Shown piece by piece: positions 34,289 to 46,000 of a stretch of 64,000 bases of DNA (its first letter is position 1; each line of letters opens with the position of its first letter). The DNA lies in assembly GCA_030549205.1 (NCBI GenBank), contig JAUKTV010000017.1, forward strand, positions 124,001-188,000, read 5' to 3'. The stretch comes from Apiosordaria backusii. Lineage: Eukaryota > Ascomycota > Sordariomycetes > Sordariales > Lasiosphaeriaceae. The notes below the pieces were generated by a model, which was not told the origin of the DNA, did no database searches, and saw only the letters and a program-made list of their open reading frames with translations. The position numbers were made by a program, and so were the translations under genes.

Positions 34289-36004
34289 TCAACCCCTCCT
34301 ACCATTCCGTTAGCGGCACCACTCTTTCTACGGATACAAATGGTAGGCCACTTACAGCAGCATATCTCCACGAACATCTTTCACTTCTTGATTTGGACGG
34401 GCGGAGTGATCGGGTTCTAAATACAATGTCAGCTACAGTTCCATGATGTTGGTGTATCGCCGGTATCTACCTCCTCGCTCAACGGAAGTATTTCCTACAC
34501 CATGGTCTGTTAAATATAGGCTTCATCAAACGGTCCACGGTCCAAGACTCGAAAGTTAGGCAGATACAACTTACTAAGAGCTTCTTCAACTTGGCCTTCC
34601 CACTTGATTAGCATGTTAACAAATCTTCGTGAAGATCAGAACGTACCTGAGCCGCATTCATCTTGTGCTCACAGGCCTATAGACTAAGGTACTTAGTACG
34701 ATATCAAGAAATTCCAGTCGCATGACAGATCCATACCTCCTCGGCGTCGACACAGGCCTACATAGCCACCCGATTATGATTAGCAACCTTTGACTGCAAA
34801 TTACTAGAGTGAGATGATAATATCACCTACCATCGCCTCTTGCTTCTTCTCCTATGCCAAAATCAGTATACGGCATGATTGTCCAAACCATGTTAGAACT
34901 CACCGCAATGAGCTCGGAGTAGTGCTAGAAACCCGACTGTCAGTACACAAAATGTTGAAAACATCATCAGAACCATCATCTTTATGTGAGACTTATAATA
35001 CCTAAATCTGCATCTGGCAGATCTATCGCCTTCAGCAATGACATTTGTCAGCTATAACCCAAGCCTGAAAAAGCTACCCTTAAGAACCTCAAAACATACG
35101 TTGGCTCGGCTTCTCAGTTCCTATCGATAAATAAAACAACAATATGCATATGTCAGCCGCTATGCCCTTAGAGACATTATTGTACAATCTGTGTAGGTAA
35201 GTAGGGGCCTAATTCTTTCTTCCGGCGCTCCTTCTGTGCAAATTATTAGCCAAATCGCATTTCTTTGTTATGCATACACCTGACATACCTCTATCTCCGA
35301 GACCGATGCCTGAGAAACGCAATTTCAACATGTCAGTAACATCATCCCAACTTTTTTTCCAAGTCGCGTTTACTTACGAGGATCTCCTGGTTGACAGACG
35401 GATTTTTTCCGTCTATTTCTAGTCAAACTCGGTCAGCCGCGTGTCGAGGTGGTGGAGGGTTTGTCGTCTTCATTGAGCATATATGTGTAGCTGCCGTATT
35501 GGTTAGTGAGTGTTTTGTCCATTTCTTGGTTGGCGTATCCTATTAGGTAGATTGCCCAAAGTACCACCAAGTTTGGTGCCTAACGGGCACCGACCATATC
35601 TTTCACATCCCGGATCCAAAGCTTTTGTTTACCTCAGAGATCTGGAAGTTTAGCTGTAAGATGGTGCTCTTAATGGCTCTTCTCACTGTTGGGGGAAGCG
35701 ATTGTGGAATCGCCGCGACTGCAACTTTCGTCAAGTATCGAATTAAAGCTAGCTCTATTGTTTTCCGTAATTCGGCCGTATGACCGACCAAAGTTCGCAC
35801 CACTTTAATTCGTACTTGACCCATGTGGATGATGGATTCCCAGGACTAACAGTCCTCATCATCTTCGTCATCCCGTGCCAACCCAATCTCAGCAGGTTCG
35901 CTTCGAAGTGCAACGCACTGGTGGTTTTTTGGGATCCGTAAACGCATTAGCAAGCATCCAAACAGGTCAAAATTTCTGTTCGGGAGCGCATACACCTGTA
36001 GTTT
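34289..36004 (-). pseudogene. decayed multi-exon gene with an array of 21-nt exons
   Basis: Minus-strand exons read from splice signals: 36004-35633, 35579-35433, 35418-35378, then seven of exactly 21 nt (35309-35289, 35233-35213, 35120-35100, 35022-35002, 34924-34904, 34851-34831, 34757-34737), then 34676-34647 (30 nt), 34602-34575, 34506-34471, 34416-34356 and 34298-34289 ending in TGA. Introns carry GTRNGN donors, CTRAY branches and mostly TAG acceptors. The 21-nt exons are phase 0 and encode ASVSEIE, KERRKKE, ELRSRAN, ICQMQI plus stop, HYSELIA, EKKQEAM and ACVDAEE. Defects: TAG at 35848-35846 inside the first exon, TAG ending the fourth 21-nt exon, TT instead of GT after the second, and no donor between 35433 and 35418. 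An alternative is a short intact two-exon gene, 35824-35433 (112 residues). Family unknown. Confidence 0.65.
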
Positions 36005-36199
36005 TCTATTTTTTGTGGAATTCAAAAATCGTTAGCAAACGGCCCATCAACAAAAAAAGAATTATTGCTGGGACTAGAAAATAGGTATATACATACCGTT
36101 TGTGGTGGTCGGTTTATTACGTTGTCTTCTAAAAGAAAACGAAAAAGGAAAATCGCAGGAGAGGAGGGACTTGTCAAATTTCAAGACCTCTCTGGTTCA

Positions 36200-36551
36200 C
36201 GATTGTCCGTGCACACGGTGGTCAAAGTCTTCAAGGCACCTAATTGATGAATGAGTGTGGTCTTGGTCTCCCCATCCATGAAGTTCAGGACCAACTAGTC
36301 GCTGACTTTCCGTAGGTAGACAAGGAATTGTGGAAGGTACGCTGAGCTTTGTTTGCCATGGAACCCCATCTCATTACCTAGGATAAGAGAGGTCCGTCGA
36401 CCAAGACTGCCCAGTACTGCTTGCTGAGCAACTGACCGATGTTGTGGAGAAGAGTCTTGAATTTGCTGCGCTTTTCGGGAGCAGGTATGACCACATTTGC
36501 CTCCTGGTCCGAGGCCTATGCCTGGATGCCCACGGGAGATCCGGCCGCTAG
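36200..36551 (-). pseudogene. remnant possibly of a HeLo-like (HET-S N-terminal type) domain
   Basis: The minus-strand frame 36551-36378 reads through one TAG and contains PEKRSKFKTLLHNIGQLLSK then QYWAVLVDGPLLS. The next frame (about 36350-36190) has LVYLRKVSD, TAG, LVLNFMDGETKTTLIHQLG. The pattern of a Lys-rich helix followed by WAxxxDG and a hydrophobic helix resembles the C-terminal helices of HeLo domains that start fungal incompatibility/STAND proteins. The resemblance is weak and made by eye. It may be the upstream part of the same gene as 36004-34289. Confidence 0.35.
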
Positions 36552-38223
36552 GTACACAAGTGGCTTCGGGAGAAGGGTTGATGTAGGTATCCTGACGTTC
36601 TTTTCTTAGGATTTACAGGAGATAAAGTGACAATCTTGTCAAGAGAGAGTAGCTGAGGCTTCTTAAGGGATAGGGTGAAATATATACACTCTAGTTTAGG
36701 TATCTACTGCTTCGCAGTGCCAGAACTCAGTAGGTACACTGTTGAGAAACCTCATTTTGATCACGGTGACAGATATTGGATTCCAATGCATTTGTCTGCA
36801 AGACTCCCATGTCCCTTACGCTTACTATCCAAACAGAGAACAGTGGGGCTTCATGAAGCGTTTGGAATATAGAAAGATGATGAAGCTCAATATACAATTG
36901 ATGGGCGGCGGCTACCTTAAGGTACGTAAGTAGGGAAGGTTTTCGGGGTGAGATGTTCAACGAAGATGATGACTGTCTGCCAGTCTCAAGATTGTCGCCA
37001 ACACTTCACCCATCCGTGGAAAAGCATCCCAGAACACGGGATGACGATGTATGAGGGCCAGGGAGAAGAAGGCGTATATAGCGTAAACTTTCGTACGAAG
37101 AGATAAGGGGCAACCAAGAACCCTAACCCCAATACCAAACCGCACCCTCCATGATCACTTCTGGCAAAGATCAACAAGGCATATGTGTGTGACCGAGACG
37201 TCGAGATAAGGTTGCAGATGCCCATGCCAATCAAGACGCATTCCTGTTGTAGTGATGGTTGCATGGCAATTCGTCGTGCAGGTGATCTGTGTTTTGTTAT
37301 CAGTCTTCCTTACAGGGCAGTCGATGGTCGGTGATAGCGACGGTTTGATGGTGGCACAGTGACCATGTCGGCTCGTCGGATGATGGGGAAATCTTCATCG
37401 ACGCCTTGTGAATAACATCTCTCGGGACCACTGGGTCTAGAAGAACGAGAGACAAAAATAAAAGACGATGTTGAACTGCGCCCTGCTTATGCCATGTGTG
37501 AAATGACAAATGCGCTTGTCGGGACTCGTCAAGATGTTGACCAGAAGTCACCAGAGCCCCGCTACAATACCACTGTGGGTTCCGAGAGAACGGGTGTTCC
37601 CGCCGCGGAGATGCAATTGTTCCTGGCAACAGCTGACTCATCCTTTCTTGTTAGCAAATAGTGAGCTGATCCGGTTGATCGAGCCACGCGAGCCTCAATA
37701 TCCATGCGAGAAAGTTGCAGGAATTGCCCAGCCCCGGGATAATGGCGAACTGCCCGGACCAAGTTCGAGAACCGTTTCTGCTACTTGCAAGAAAAAAACA
37801 TTGTGTTGGTAAGTATCGGCCCTCGGAGATGCGTAAGTCAATGTCGATTGTACGGCTCCCGGTATCGTACCACAACCCTTGGTCATGGCAGGCGAGGCCA
37901 GAAAAAACTCTGCGCAACGCCTCTGAGAGTTACGGGTGTAAGGGATTGGGAACAACAGGGTGACAGGAGAGTAGAGAAAAAGACAAGACCTCGAAGAGCA
38001 TAAATACCTTTCCATATCCCATGCAAAACAATCCTGAATTCGAGCCATCAACAAAGTGGACCAGAGTCGCAACGCACATCCCCAGTTCCCCAGTTCCCCA
38101 CTTGAGCCAACCAGCGGGTATCTGAGACGGTACACCACTTGTCAAGACTTTTAACTTCAGTCTTCCCTTTTCAAAAGCCACTCAACAAGCTTTGCCAAGT
38201 CAAGAAGAGAGATATCCTTCAAC
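36552..38223. other. no clear gene; upstream region of flavohemoglobin
   Basis: The frames at 36675-37264 and 37300-38181 are short and overlapping, with no recognisable protein. The last about 500 bp are probably the flavohemoglobin promoter. Confidence 0.45.
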
Positions 38224-39480
38224 ATGGCAGCACCCATCACACCCGAGCAGATCGCCATCGTCAAGGCGACAGCGCCAGTCCTCAAGGAACATGGCGTCGC
38301 CATCACGACCACGTTCTACAAGAACCTCATCGGAGATGTTCCAGCACTCCACAACTTCTTCAGCACCACCAGCCAAACAACAGGCCGCCAACCACGAGCA
38401 CTTGCCGGCGCTGTCTTGTCCTATGCGACGTACATCGACGACCTTCCCAAACTGACACACGCTGTTGAGCGCATCGCCCACAAGCATGTCTCCCTTCAGG
38501 TAACCCCTGAGCAGTACGACCTTGTCGGCCAGTACTTGATCCAAGCCATTGGACAAGTCCTCGGCGACGCCGCCACTCCCGAGATCGTCGACGCCTGGGT
38601 TGCCGCATACGGTGTCCTCGCCCAGGTCTTCATCAACCGCGAAGGCGAGATGTACAAGGCCAACGCCGCGGACGGGTGGGTTGGCTGGCGCAAGTTCCGT
38701 ATCACCCAGAAGGTCCCAGAGAGCAGCACCATCACGAGCTTCTACCTTGTGCCCAGTGACGGAGCGACACCACTGCCAAAATACCTGCCCGGACAGTACA
38801 TCAGCTTGCAGGTGCCGGTGCCGGAGCTTGGGTACTTGCAGAGCAGACAATACAGCTTGAGCGAAGCCCCAAGAAAGGGAGAGTATTATCGCATCAGCGT
38901 CAAGCGAGAAGAGGCCCTCGAGCCGAGCGCCCCTGCCCTTGTCTCCAACATGTTACACGACAAGTACGCCGTGGGCGACGAGGTCGAGCTTTCGCATCCA
39001 CAGGGCGAGTTCTTTGTGGACCCGCAAGACGCAAGCAAGGAAGGTGTTCCGGTCGTCTTGGTATCTGCCGGTGTTGGTGCGACACCACTCAAGGCCATCC
39101 TAGACAGCCTCGTGTCTTCGGGGGCCAAGAGACCAGTCTCGTGGATCCATTCGTCACGATCGAGCGCGGCACAGCCATTTGCTGACGACATCCGGCGTAT
39201 CTGTCGCGAGAACGAAAACGTGTCGGCGAACGTGTTTTTGCGCACATTGGGCCCTGAAGACCGCGCTGGGGTACACTACGAGTTTGGAGACATGCGGCTG
39301 GATCTGGCAAAGTTGGACAAGGACCGCCACCTGTTCCTGGGAGACTCTCGAGCCGAGTACTACATCTGTGGCCCCGAGGCATTTATGGTGGACGTTCGGC
39401 GTACATTGGTCGACCTGGGCGTGGAAAAGTCCAGGACGTTCCTAGAGCTTTTCGCAACGGGTGATGTCAGTGATGAATGA
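38224..39480 (+). CDS. fhb: flavohemoglobin (nitric oxide dioxygenase)
   Basis: A single exon of 418 residues. It oxidises nitric oxide to nitrate using O2 and NAD(P)H, protecting against nitrosative stress. Order: globin domain (about 1-140) with the proximal heme His in RIAHKHVSLQV (about residue 88) and a Phe/Tyr-rich B helix (TTTFYKNLIGDVPALHNFF); FAD-binding barrel (about 152-260) with the flavin motif RQYSLSEAP; NAD(P)H domain (about 265-400) with LVSAGVGATPLKAIL and YYICGPEAFMVDVRRTL. The C-terminus (FLELFATGDVSDE) resembles the usual ELF(A/G)P end. No localisation signal is seen, so it is probably cytosolic. Length and motif order match bacterial Hmp and yeast Yhb1. Confidence 0.95.
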   Translation: MAAPITPEQIAIVKATAPVLKEHGVAITTTFYKNLIGDVPALHNFFSTTSQTTGRQPRALAGAVLSYATYIDDLPKLTHAVERIAHKHVSLQVTPEQYDLVGQYLIQAIGQVLGDAATPEIVDAWVAAYGVLAQVFINREGEMYKANAADGWVGWRKFRITQKVPESSTITSFYLVPSDGATPLPKYLPGQYISLQVPVPELGYLQSRQYSLSEAPRKGEYYRISVKREEALEPSAPALVSNMLHDKYAVGDEVELSHPQGEFFVDPQDASKEGVPVVLVSAGVGATPLKAILDSLVSSGAKRPVSWIHSSRSSAAQPFADDIRRICRENENVSANVFLRTLGPEDRAGVHYEFGDMRLDLAKLDKDRHLFLGDSRAEYYICGPEAFMVDVRRTLVDLGVEKSRTFLELFATGDVSDE

Positions 39481-42400
39481 GGTAACCAAGCAGCTGGTTT
39501 GGGAATGGGGTTCAGTATCTAACGCGATATGCAGCGTCTTGTATTTCTTTAGAGTTGGTTTGGGATGTTCTTTCTTTGTACAATAGGATACGGAATACTC
39601 ACCTGGAAAATATGAATTTCTTTTGACACCTGCACGAAATGCGCGTTGCCGTTGACAGGTTGGTGGTTGGTTGCTATTGAACTGACACAACTTCAACGCT
39701 GGTCCCCTCGACGTGACGCCCAGAAGCAAGCCACAACAGGGTGCCCCTGCATGAGAGAGCCCCACTATAGCTGGCGTTAAAGTGGCTGAGAATGGCAGCA
39801 GTGGCAATTTGGAGGCCCTCGGCATGTCTTACCAGGATCGCGTTTCAACATCTCGATGTTCCTCACCCATTGCTGGTGGCTTCAGCTCTTACTCTCAATT
39901 CCACGGCATACGCGATTTCTGCTTTCAAATCGAGGTTTGATATCGTACTCACAGCCCGTTGCGCGTCGTTTTGCCGCTCTCCTTCTTGTGGCATGTTCGG
40001 CTCCGCCTTCCATCGCCAGCTCCAGCTCCCGTCCAACACACTGGGGCCTCTCTGCACAGAATCCGCGGTTGCGTTCCCCGACGACGACGGGTGACGGTTC
40101 ATCAAGGTTCGTCGTTGCGTCGGAACCGCTTTTTGACCCGAGTAGTGAAAGGACTCGAATCTCTCACGGGATGTCTTGTGCTGCCTGACTCTCCGCTCTG
40201 AAGAACCGGGCCGAGTCTTGTAGGGACTGGTCCTTGCTGTTGGGCAGTGTTGAAGATCTTGGAAGGTTGTGCGAAGAGCGCAGGCTGAGACCTCGGCAGG
40301 AACTCCGCTGTAGAGGCACAGACACCATGAACTGGGCACTTTGTTGCCCTTGATCTGCTCTAAGGTAAAGCTGAGAAACGTCCATGCTTTCGAGGCGAAC
40401 GCGGGGCCAGAAGTCCTGGCCTCAATGTCACACAGCGCTGTAATGATTTGAGTGGAACATTGCCAAGCGCCTTTGTGCGGGCCGACCCGAGCTGTCGGGC
40501 TTGATCACCTCTGCAAGCCACGACGTCACTTTGTGCTCTTCTCTGTCTCTACAACCTCAAAGCATAGGCTATTGTGACCTGTTATCTCAGTCAGAGTGTT
40601 TCGTGAGTCCTAGTTGGTCGGAACACTCCTGCTACTATGTATAATGTCCGGATGATAACAAGCTTTGTGGGGATGATACCCGGAATTCCGGCTTTTTTCT
40701 CGAACATATCACGAGAATGCGTGGGATTTCTTCCGGCCGAAACGCTTGAGTGTGCTCTATCGTAGCCTCGAACGGAGCTTCATTTCTCTAAGCGTCTCTC
40801 AAGCGTTGCTGATCCTTCATAAATACCTAACCACTGTCCTGTTTCGGTCGTCCACCATGTAGAAGACCACAACCGTCAGGCTGCCATGGAGCCTCGAGTG
40901 CTTCCGATGCTAGTGTCGGTTGTATTTCGGCGGTCGGCTTCTCCGTCTTGCACAAGCAGTTGTCATTCGCGAACCCGGGATCATGATTGTTCTTTTGGGG
41001 AAACCTAACGAATCTAGCGGTACACACTGACCTGTTAAGGAAATAGTCGTTGCCTTTCCTGATTTGGTAACCTCGAGCTCCTACCAGGCACGACTCCATC
41101 ATTCCCTGGTCGACAAGGACAGCTAGTCTTCGCCAGCAGCTTGGATTGGCGTGCATTAGACGGTATTGCGGTAGAACGTTGGGCCACTAGTCACCTCCGA
41201 GTCTCGAGTACAACGGCGCCGGATGACACAAGACGCTCCATTGCCACTCGCACAAACATGACGAGGAGCCCCTTCGCATTTTTGACATGGGCCGTTAGAG
41301 ATTAAACATTGCCTCATACAGGTACAAGAAGAATGCATACCGTATCTGGTACCACTCCCTGGCATGTGTCATGTGCCTCCGATGTTGCCTTGCAGCACCA
41401 GCTCGTGGCCCTTCTGTGGCCCTTCTGGAGCTAAACCCCGCCAGGCCACCTCATCAGTCATCGGCGCGATCCTTACACCACTCCCAGACAGGGCCACAAT
41501 GTCTACCCCGAGCCTACACTAGGCTGATTGTTTCTGTATCTTCCTTGGCACGTGTACACGATGTAGCACCCCATGTCAAGGCCTCGTTCTCGAACTGGAT
41601 TGGATGGGGGGTCTGGAGGGTACCCTTCAGCCTTCCTAGCAGAATTGAAAGGTCTTGAACACGGAAAGGGAACCGGTGTTCAACAAAGCACACTAAGAAC
41701 TGGATGCCTTGTTGCATTTAATTTCAGATGTCTCTCTCGGTTGGCAGCACGATAATGGAGACTTGTCCCAGGTCGTACGGGGGAACTCAAAACGCCATCC
41801 CTAAACCATCCTTTTCACAAGCATCCCCGAAATATGATGGGAGTGCTCGGAAGACGGAGCCACAATCTTTTGTCCCTCCGCCCCAGTGCCTGGGACAGGA
41901 CTGGACGCTTCCATTACAGGCTGGAAGCAAGACATGGTGCCACCATCGCTCGCCGTCACGCCTTCTTCCTCTTGAGAGCTCCCCAGGCCAACTGACCACA
42001 GCCAAGAACTTCACGTGCCCCACCGACCAATCCCATACACTAGATTTGACCTTGCGGAGGTCGGTCGCTGTCGTCATCGTCCTAGGCATTGGTCAGGGGG
42101 CGGTCGTGTGGTGTCAGTGGCCACGTAACCAGCGCTGTAGGTAATCATGGTAAGTCCTTCCCAAATCGTCGATTGTATTCTACTGGGACCGAAGGCGATT
42201 CCGCTCATCGGCGATGGGGGTGAGTGGTGTGAGAAAAGTCTCTAGACTAGGAAGCTGCGGAGGCCAAGGCTGTAGCTCTAGACGCCCGAGTCCAGTGCTC
42301 TCTGCAAGAAGGAGCCCATGGATTGCCTGTTAACACCTATGTCCCGATGTCTGCCATACCTACTCGAGCCCCTTTGTACATACTAATGCCACCTCTGGCA

Positions 42401-43087
42401 AGGTCTGGCAGTCCGGCGAATTGTCCCTTTGGGGCATCAGTGTAATCTGAACTTCACTCTATTCATCGGATCCTTTGCCACCACACGAGATCCACTGTCA
42501 GATGTTCAAACCTGAGATAAGGGCAGTGTGCATGCTCCTTTCTTGGTCTCCACATAGGTGGTTAGCTGATACGTCGACCAAGAGCGTGCTTTCCTTTGCT
42601 TGTTGCTCCTGGAGGCCCTTTCAGGTTTTTTTTTCCGCACAAAATTGCTCAGCCCTTATCGTTCTTTCCACCACTACCAGTCTTGACCACAGATTGTTAA
42701 AGATAAGGTATTCACCACCTCCCAAGCTGCTGTTGTCTTCTTCTCGGCACCGGTCCTGGCCTCTCTCCTTTTCCCCAACCACCATTCGCCACCTTATCCT
42801 GCTCGACCTACGACGGGGACATTGTAGCGAGACATCGGCAAACCTACCTACCCACCTACCTGTTCACTCTTCTCATTTTCTTCCTGCCAGAACTGCTCCA
42901 TTGCACTGGCAACGCCTCGGCCTCTTTGCCACGCGTATCTTCTTTCCACCGCTTCCTCTCCTTTCAGTCTTTTCCTAGGTTGTCGATACCCCTAGCATCT
43001 CAGTCCCCTGCTTTCTTTCAGTTCAGTCCTTCCCACGATAGTACTGTTTCAAGACTGTGAATCGGTACGGGGCGTCCCTTCGACATC
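39481..43087. other. 3.6-kb gene-poor region upstream of the PKS
   Basis: Many short frames exist on both strands (for example 41371-41658, 41728-42144 and 42475-42978), but none has a family motif, signal peptide or supported intron. Composition is normal, not RIP-like. The last about 500 bp are pyrimidine-rich, consistent with a PKS promoter and leader. Confidence 0.45.
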
Positions 43088-46000
43088 ATGTCGTACAAGT
43101 ACCCCCCAGCCGAGCCCATCGCCATCGTCGGCACAGGGTGTCGGTTCGCGGGCGGCGCTACCTCACCATCTCGGCTCTGGCAGCTGCTTGCCAACCCCAC
43201 GGACGTCTCCCGGCGCATTCCAGCAAGCAGATTCAACATAGATGCCTTCCACCATCCAGATGGCGAGTACCACGGGACGACAAACTCGCCCAGCGCCTAC
43301 TTCCTCGACCAAGACCATCGGGTCTTTGATGCCAGTTTCTTCAGCATCACGCCAAGAGAAGCCGAAGCAATCGACCCACAGCAACGGTTGCTTCTGGAAG
43401 TGGTGTACGAGGCCCTCGAGTCAGCCGGGTACTCGCTCAACCAGTATTCCGGTGCCCGCGTCGGTGTGTTCGCAGGTGTCATGACAGCGGACTACGACAC
43501 CCTGTCACAGCGGGACGAGCTTGCAACAAGTCAATACTATGCGACGGGCAATGCCAGATCAATACTTTCCAATCGGTTGTCCTACTTTTTCGACTTCAGG
43601 GGCCCCTCCATGACGATAGACACAGCATGTTCATCCAGCCTAGTGGCACTCCATCAAGCCGTCCTAAGTCTGCGATCAGGGGAGTGCGAGATGGCCTGTG
43701 TGGCTGGAGCCAACCTCATACTTACTCCAGAGCAGTTCATTGTCGAATCCAGCCTGCATATGCTCAGTCCCTCTGGCCATTGCAGCATGTTCGATGTCAA
43801 CGCTGATGGCTATGCCCGTGGTGAGGGTATTGCAGCCATGTTTGTCCGCCCTCTCAGCAAGGCCTTGGCCAATGGCGATCGCATCATTGCCGTCATTCGG
43901 GAAACTGGTGTCAATTCCGACGGCAGGACAGCAGGTATTACGATGCCTAACTGGGAAGCCCAAGCACAACTAATTCAAGACACCTATCGACGGGCTGGGT
44001 TGAACATTGACGCTCTCGAGGACCGCTGCCAATATTTCGAGTGCCATGGTACTGGTACCTCAGCCGGAGACCCGAACGAAGCCAGGGCCATTGATCACGC
44101 CTTTTTCTCTGGCAAGTTCCGAATTGGTTCTCCCAAGGATTCCATCTCGTCTGCAGAAATGCCTCCACTAGTTGTTGGTTCAGTCAAGACGGTCATTGGT
44201 CATACGGAGGGGGCAGCCGGCCTCGCTGGGATATTGAAGGTTGTGGAAAGTATGAGACATGACACAGTACCCCCGAACCTGCACCTTCACCAATTAAGTC
44301 CGAAGGTGGCCAAGTATGCCACCAACTTGGTCGTTCCCACCAGCCCAATGCCATGGCCGTCTGTCGAACCAGGGCAGCCTAAACGAGGCAGCATCAACTC
44401 GTTCGGTTTCGGAGGAACAAATGCGCACGCCATCATCGAACAGTACGTCCCGGCACTCCACGACAAGAACTTTGTCTTGAGCGTCAAGAGCTCCAGCTCC
44501 ATCTCGAGGGGAACAAGTGGCCCAAGAGCCAATAATATCTGTTTGCCACTGCTCTTGTCTGCCACATCGCAGAAGGCTCTCGAAGCCGTGGTACAGACCT
44601 ACTATGATCACCTTCTGCGGAGCCCAATGTTAAGTCCTGAGGAGTTGGCATGGCACACCTACGCTCGCCGGACTCCATTGGCCTTCAGAGTTGCCATCTC
44701 GAGCACAACGACTACAGAACTTGTTGAGAAGCTGGGCGATATCGTCAAAAGATCCCAAGCATCCTCACCAACACCCGTCGGATATCGGGTGCGGCCTGAA
44801 CCACAGAAGCCAAAGTTGCTAGGAGTGTTTACCGGTCAAGGTGCACAATGGGCAACCATGTCCCGAGGTTTGCTTGTAACGAGCAAGGTATACGCCGACA
44901 CTATTCGAGAGTTGGACAAGATCCTCCGACAATGTCCACATCCTCCACCTTGGAGCTTGGAACACGAGATCCTGGCGGATGAGGGGCTTTCGAGGGTACA
45001 TAAGTCGACCATCTCACAGCCACTATGCACCGCTATCCAGATCGCACTAGGTAAGATCCATTCCCTTTGATAATGGCTAGTACTCGGTGTTGAGTCTGAT
45101 TTGCTAACTGATTTGCGAATAGTTGACGTTCTTCACACAATGGGAATCTCCTTCCACACGGTTGTTGGTCACTCTTCTGGCGAGATTGCCGCTGCCTACG
45201 CTGCCGGAAGGATCAGTGCTCGAGATGCCATCCTGATCGCATATTATCGGGGTATGGACGTCAACCTTGCTTGCGGCGCTGGAGGGGTTAAAGGAGGGAT
45301 GCTTGCTGCCGGATTGTCCAAGGAAGAGGCTGTCGAGCTTTGTTCCCGAAAAGAGTTCAGTCAAGGGCTCTGCATCGCTGCCAGCAACTCGCCCAACAGT
45401 GTCACACTTTCTGGGGATCTTGACGTTGTTCATCTAGCTTGCGACTACCTAGGGGAGCAACACAAGTTTGCCCGGATTCTCCATGTTGACACTGCTTACC
45501 ATTCGCCGCATATGGAAGCTTCCTCAGTCAAGTACCTCGAAGCCATGAAAGCCAGCAACCTATCGCCATTAGCTCAAAACAACGGCACGATCTGGATTTC
45601 GAGTGTTTCTGGCACGGGGGAGCCTGATGCCGCGGAGCTCAGAGAAACATATTGGCGAGACAACATGATGAAGCCGGTGCTGTTTTACGAGGCTGTCACA
45701 ACAGCATTTGACAACTCTGGGCCATTTGATGGAGCCATTGAGGTGGGACCACACTGTGCTCTCAAAGGGCCAGCACTTCAGACCATCCGGCAGATTTTGG
45801 GAGATACGATCCCGTACATTGGTCTTCTTAACAGAGGACTGGACGATCGCGAGGCATTTGCAGAGTTTCTAGGCTGGATTTGGACTCGGTTCGGCTTCTA
45901 CACTTCCCATATTCGGGAATTTGTCCTGGGCTCGGTGCAGCCCGAGTTAGTCAACAGCAGGGTCCCGTCAGCCCCAAGCTACCCCTGGGATCACTCCCAA

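Noticed and set aside
41728..42144. 138-codon plus-strand ORF in the gene-poor region
   Set aside because: No family resemblance, no intron or signal features, and an antisense ORF of similar length covers it.
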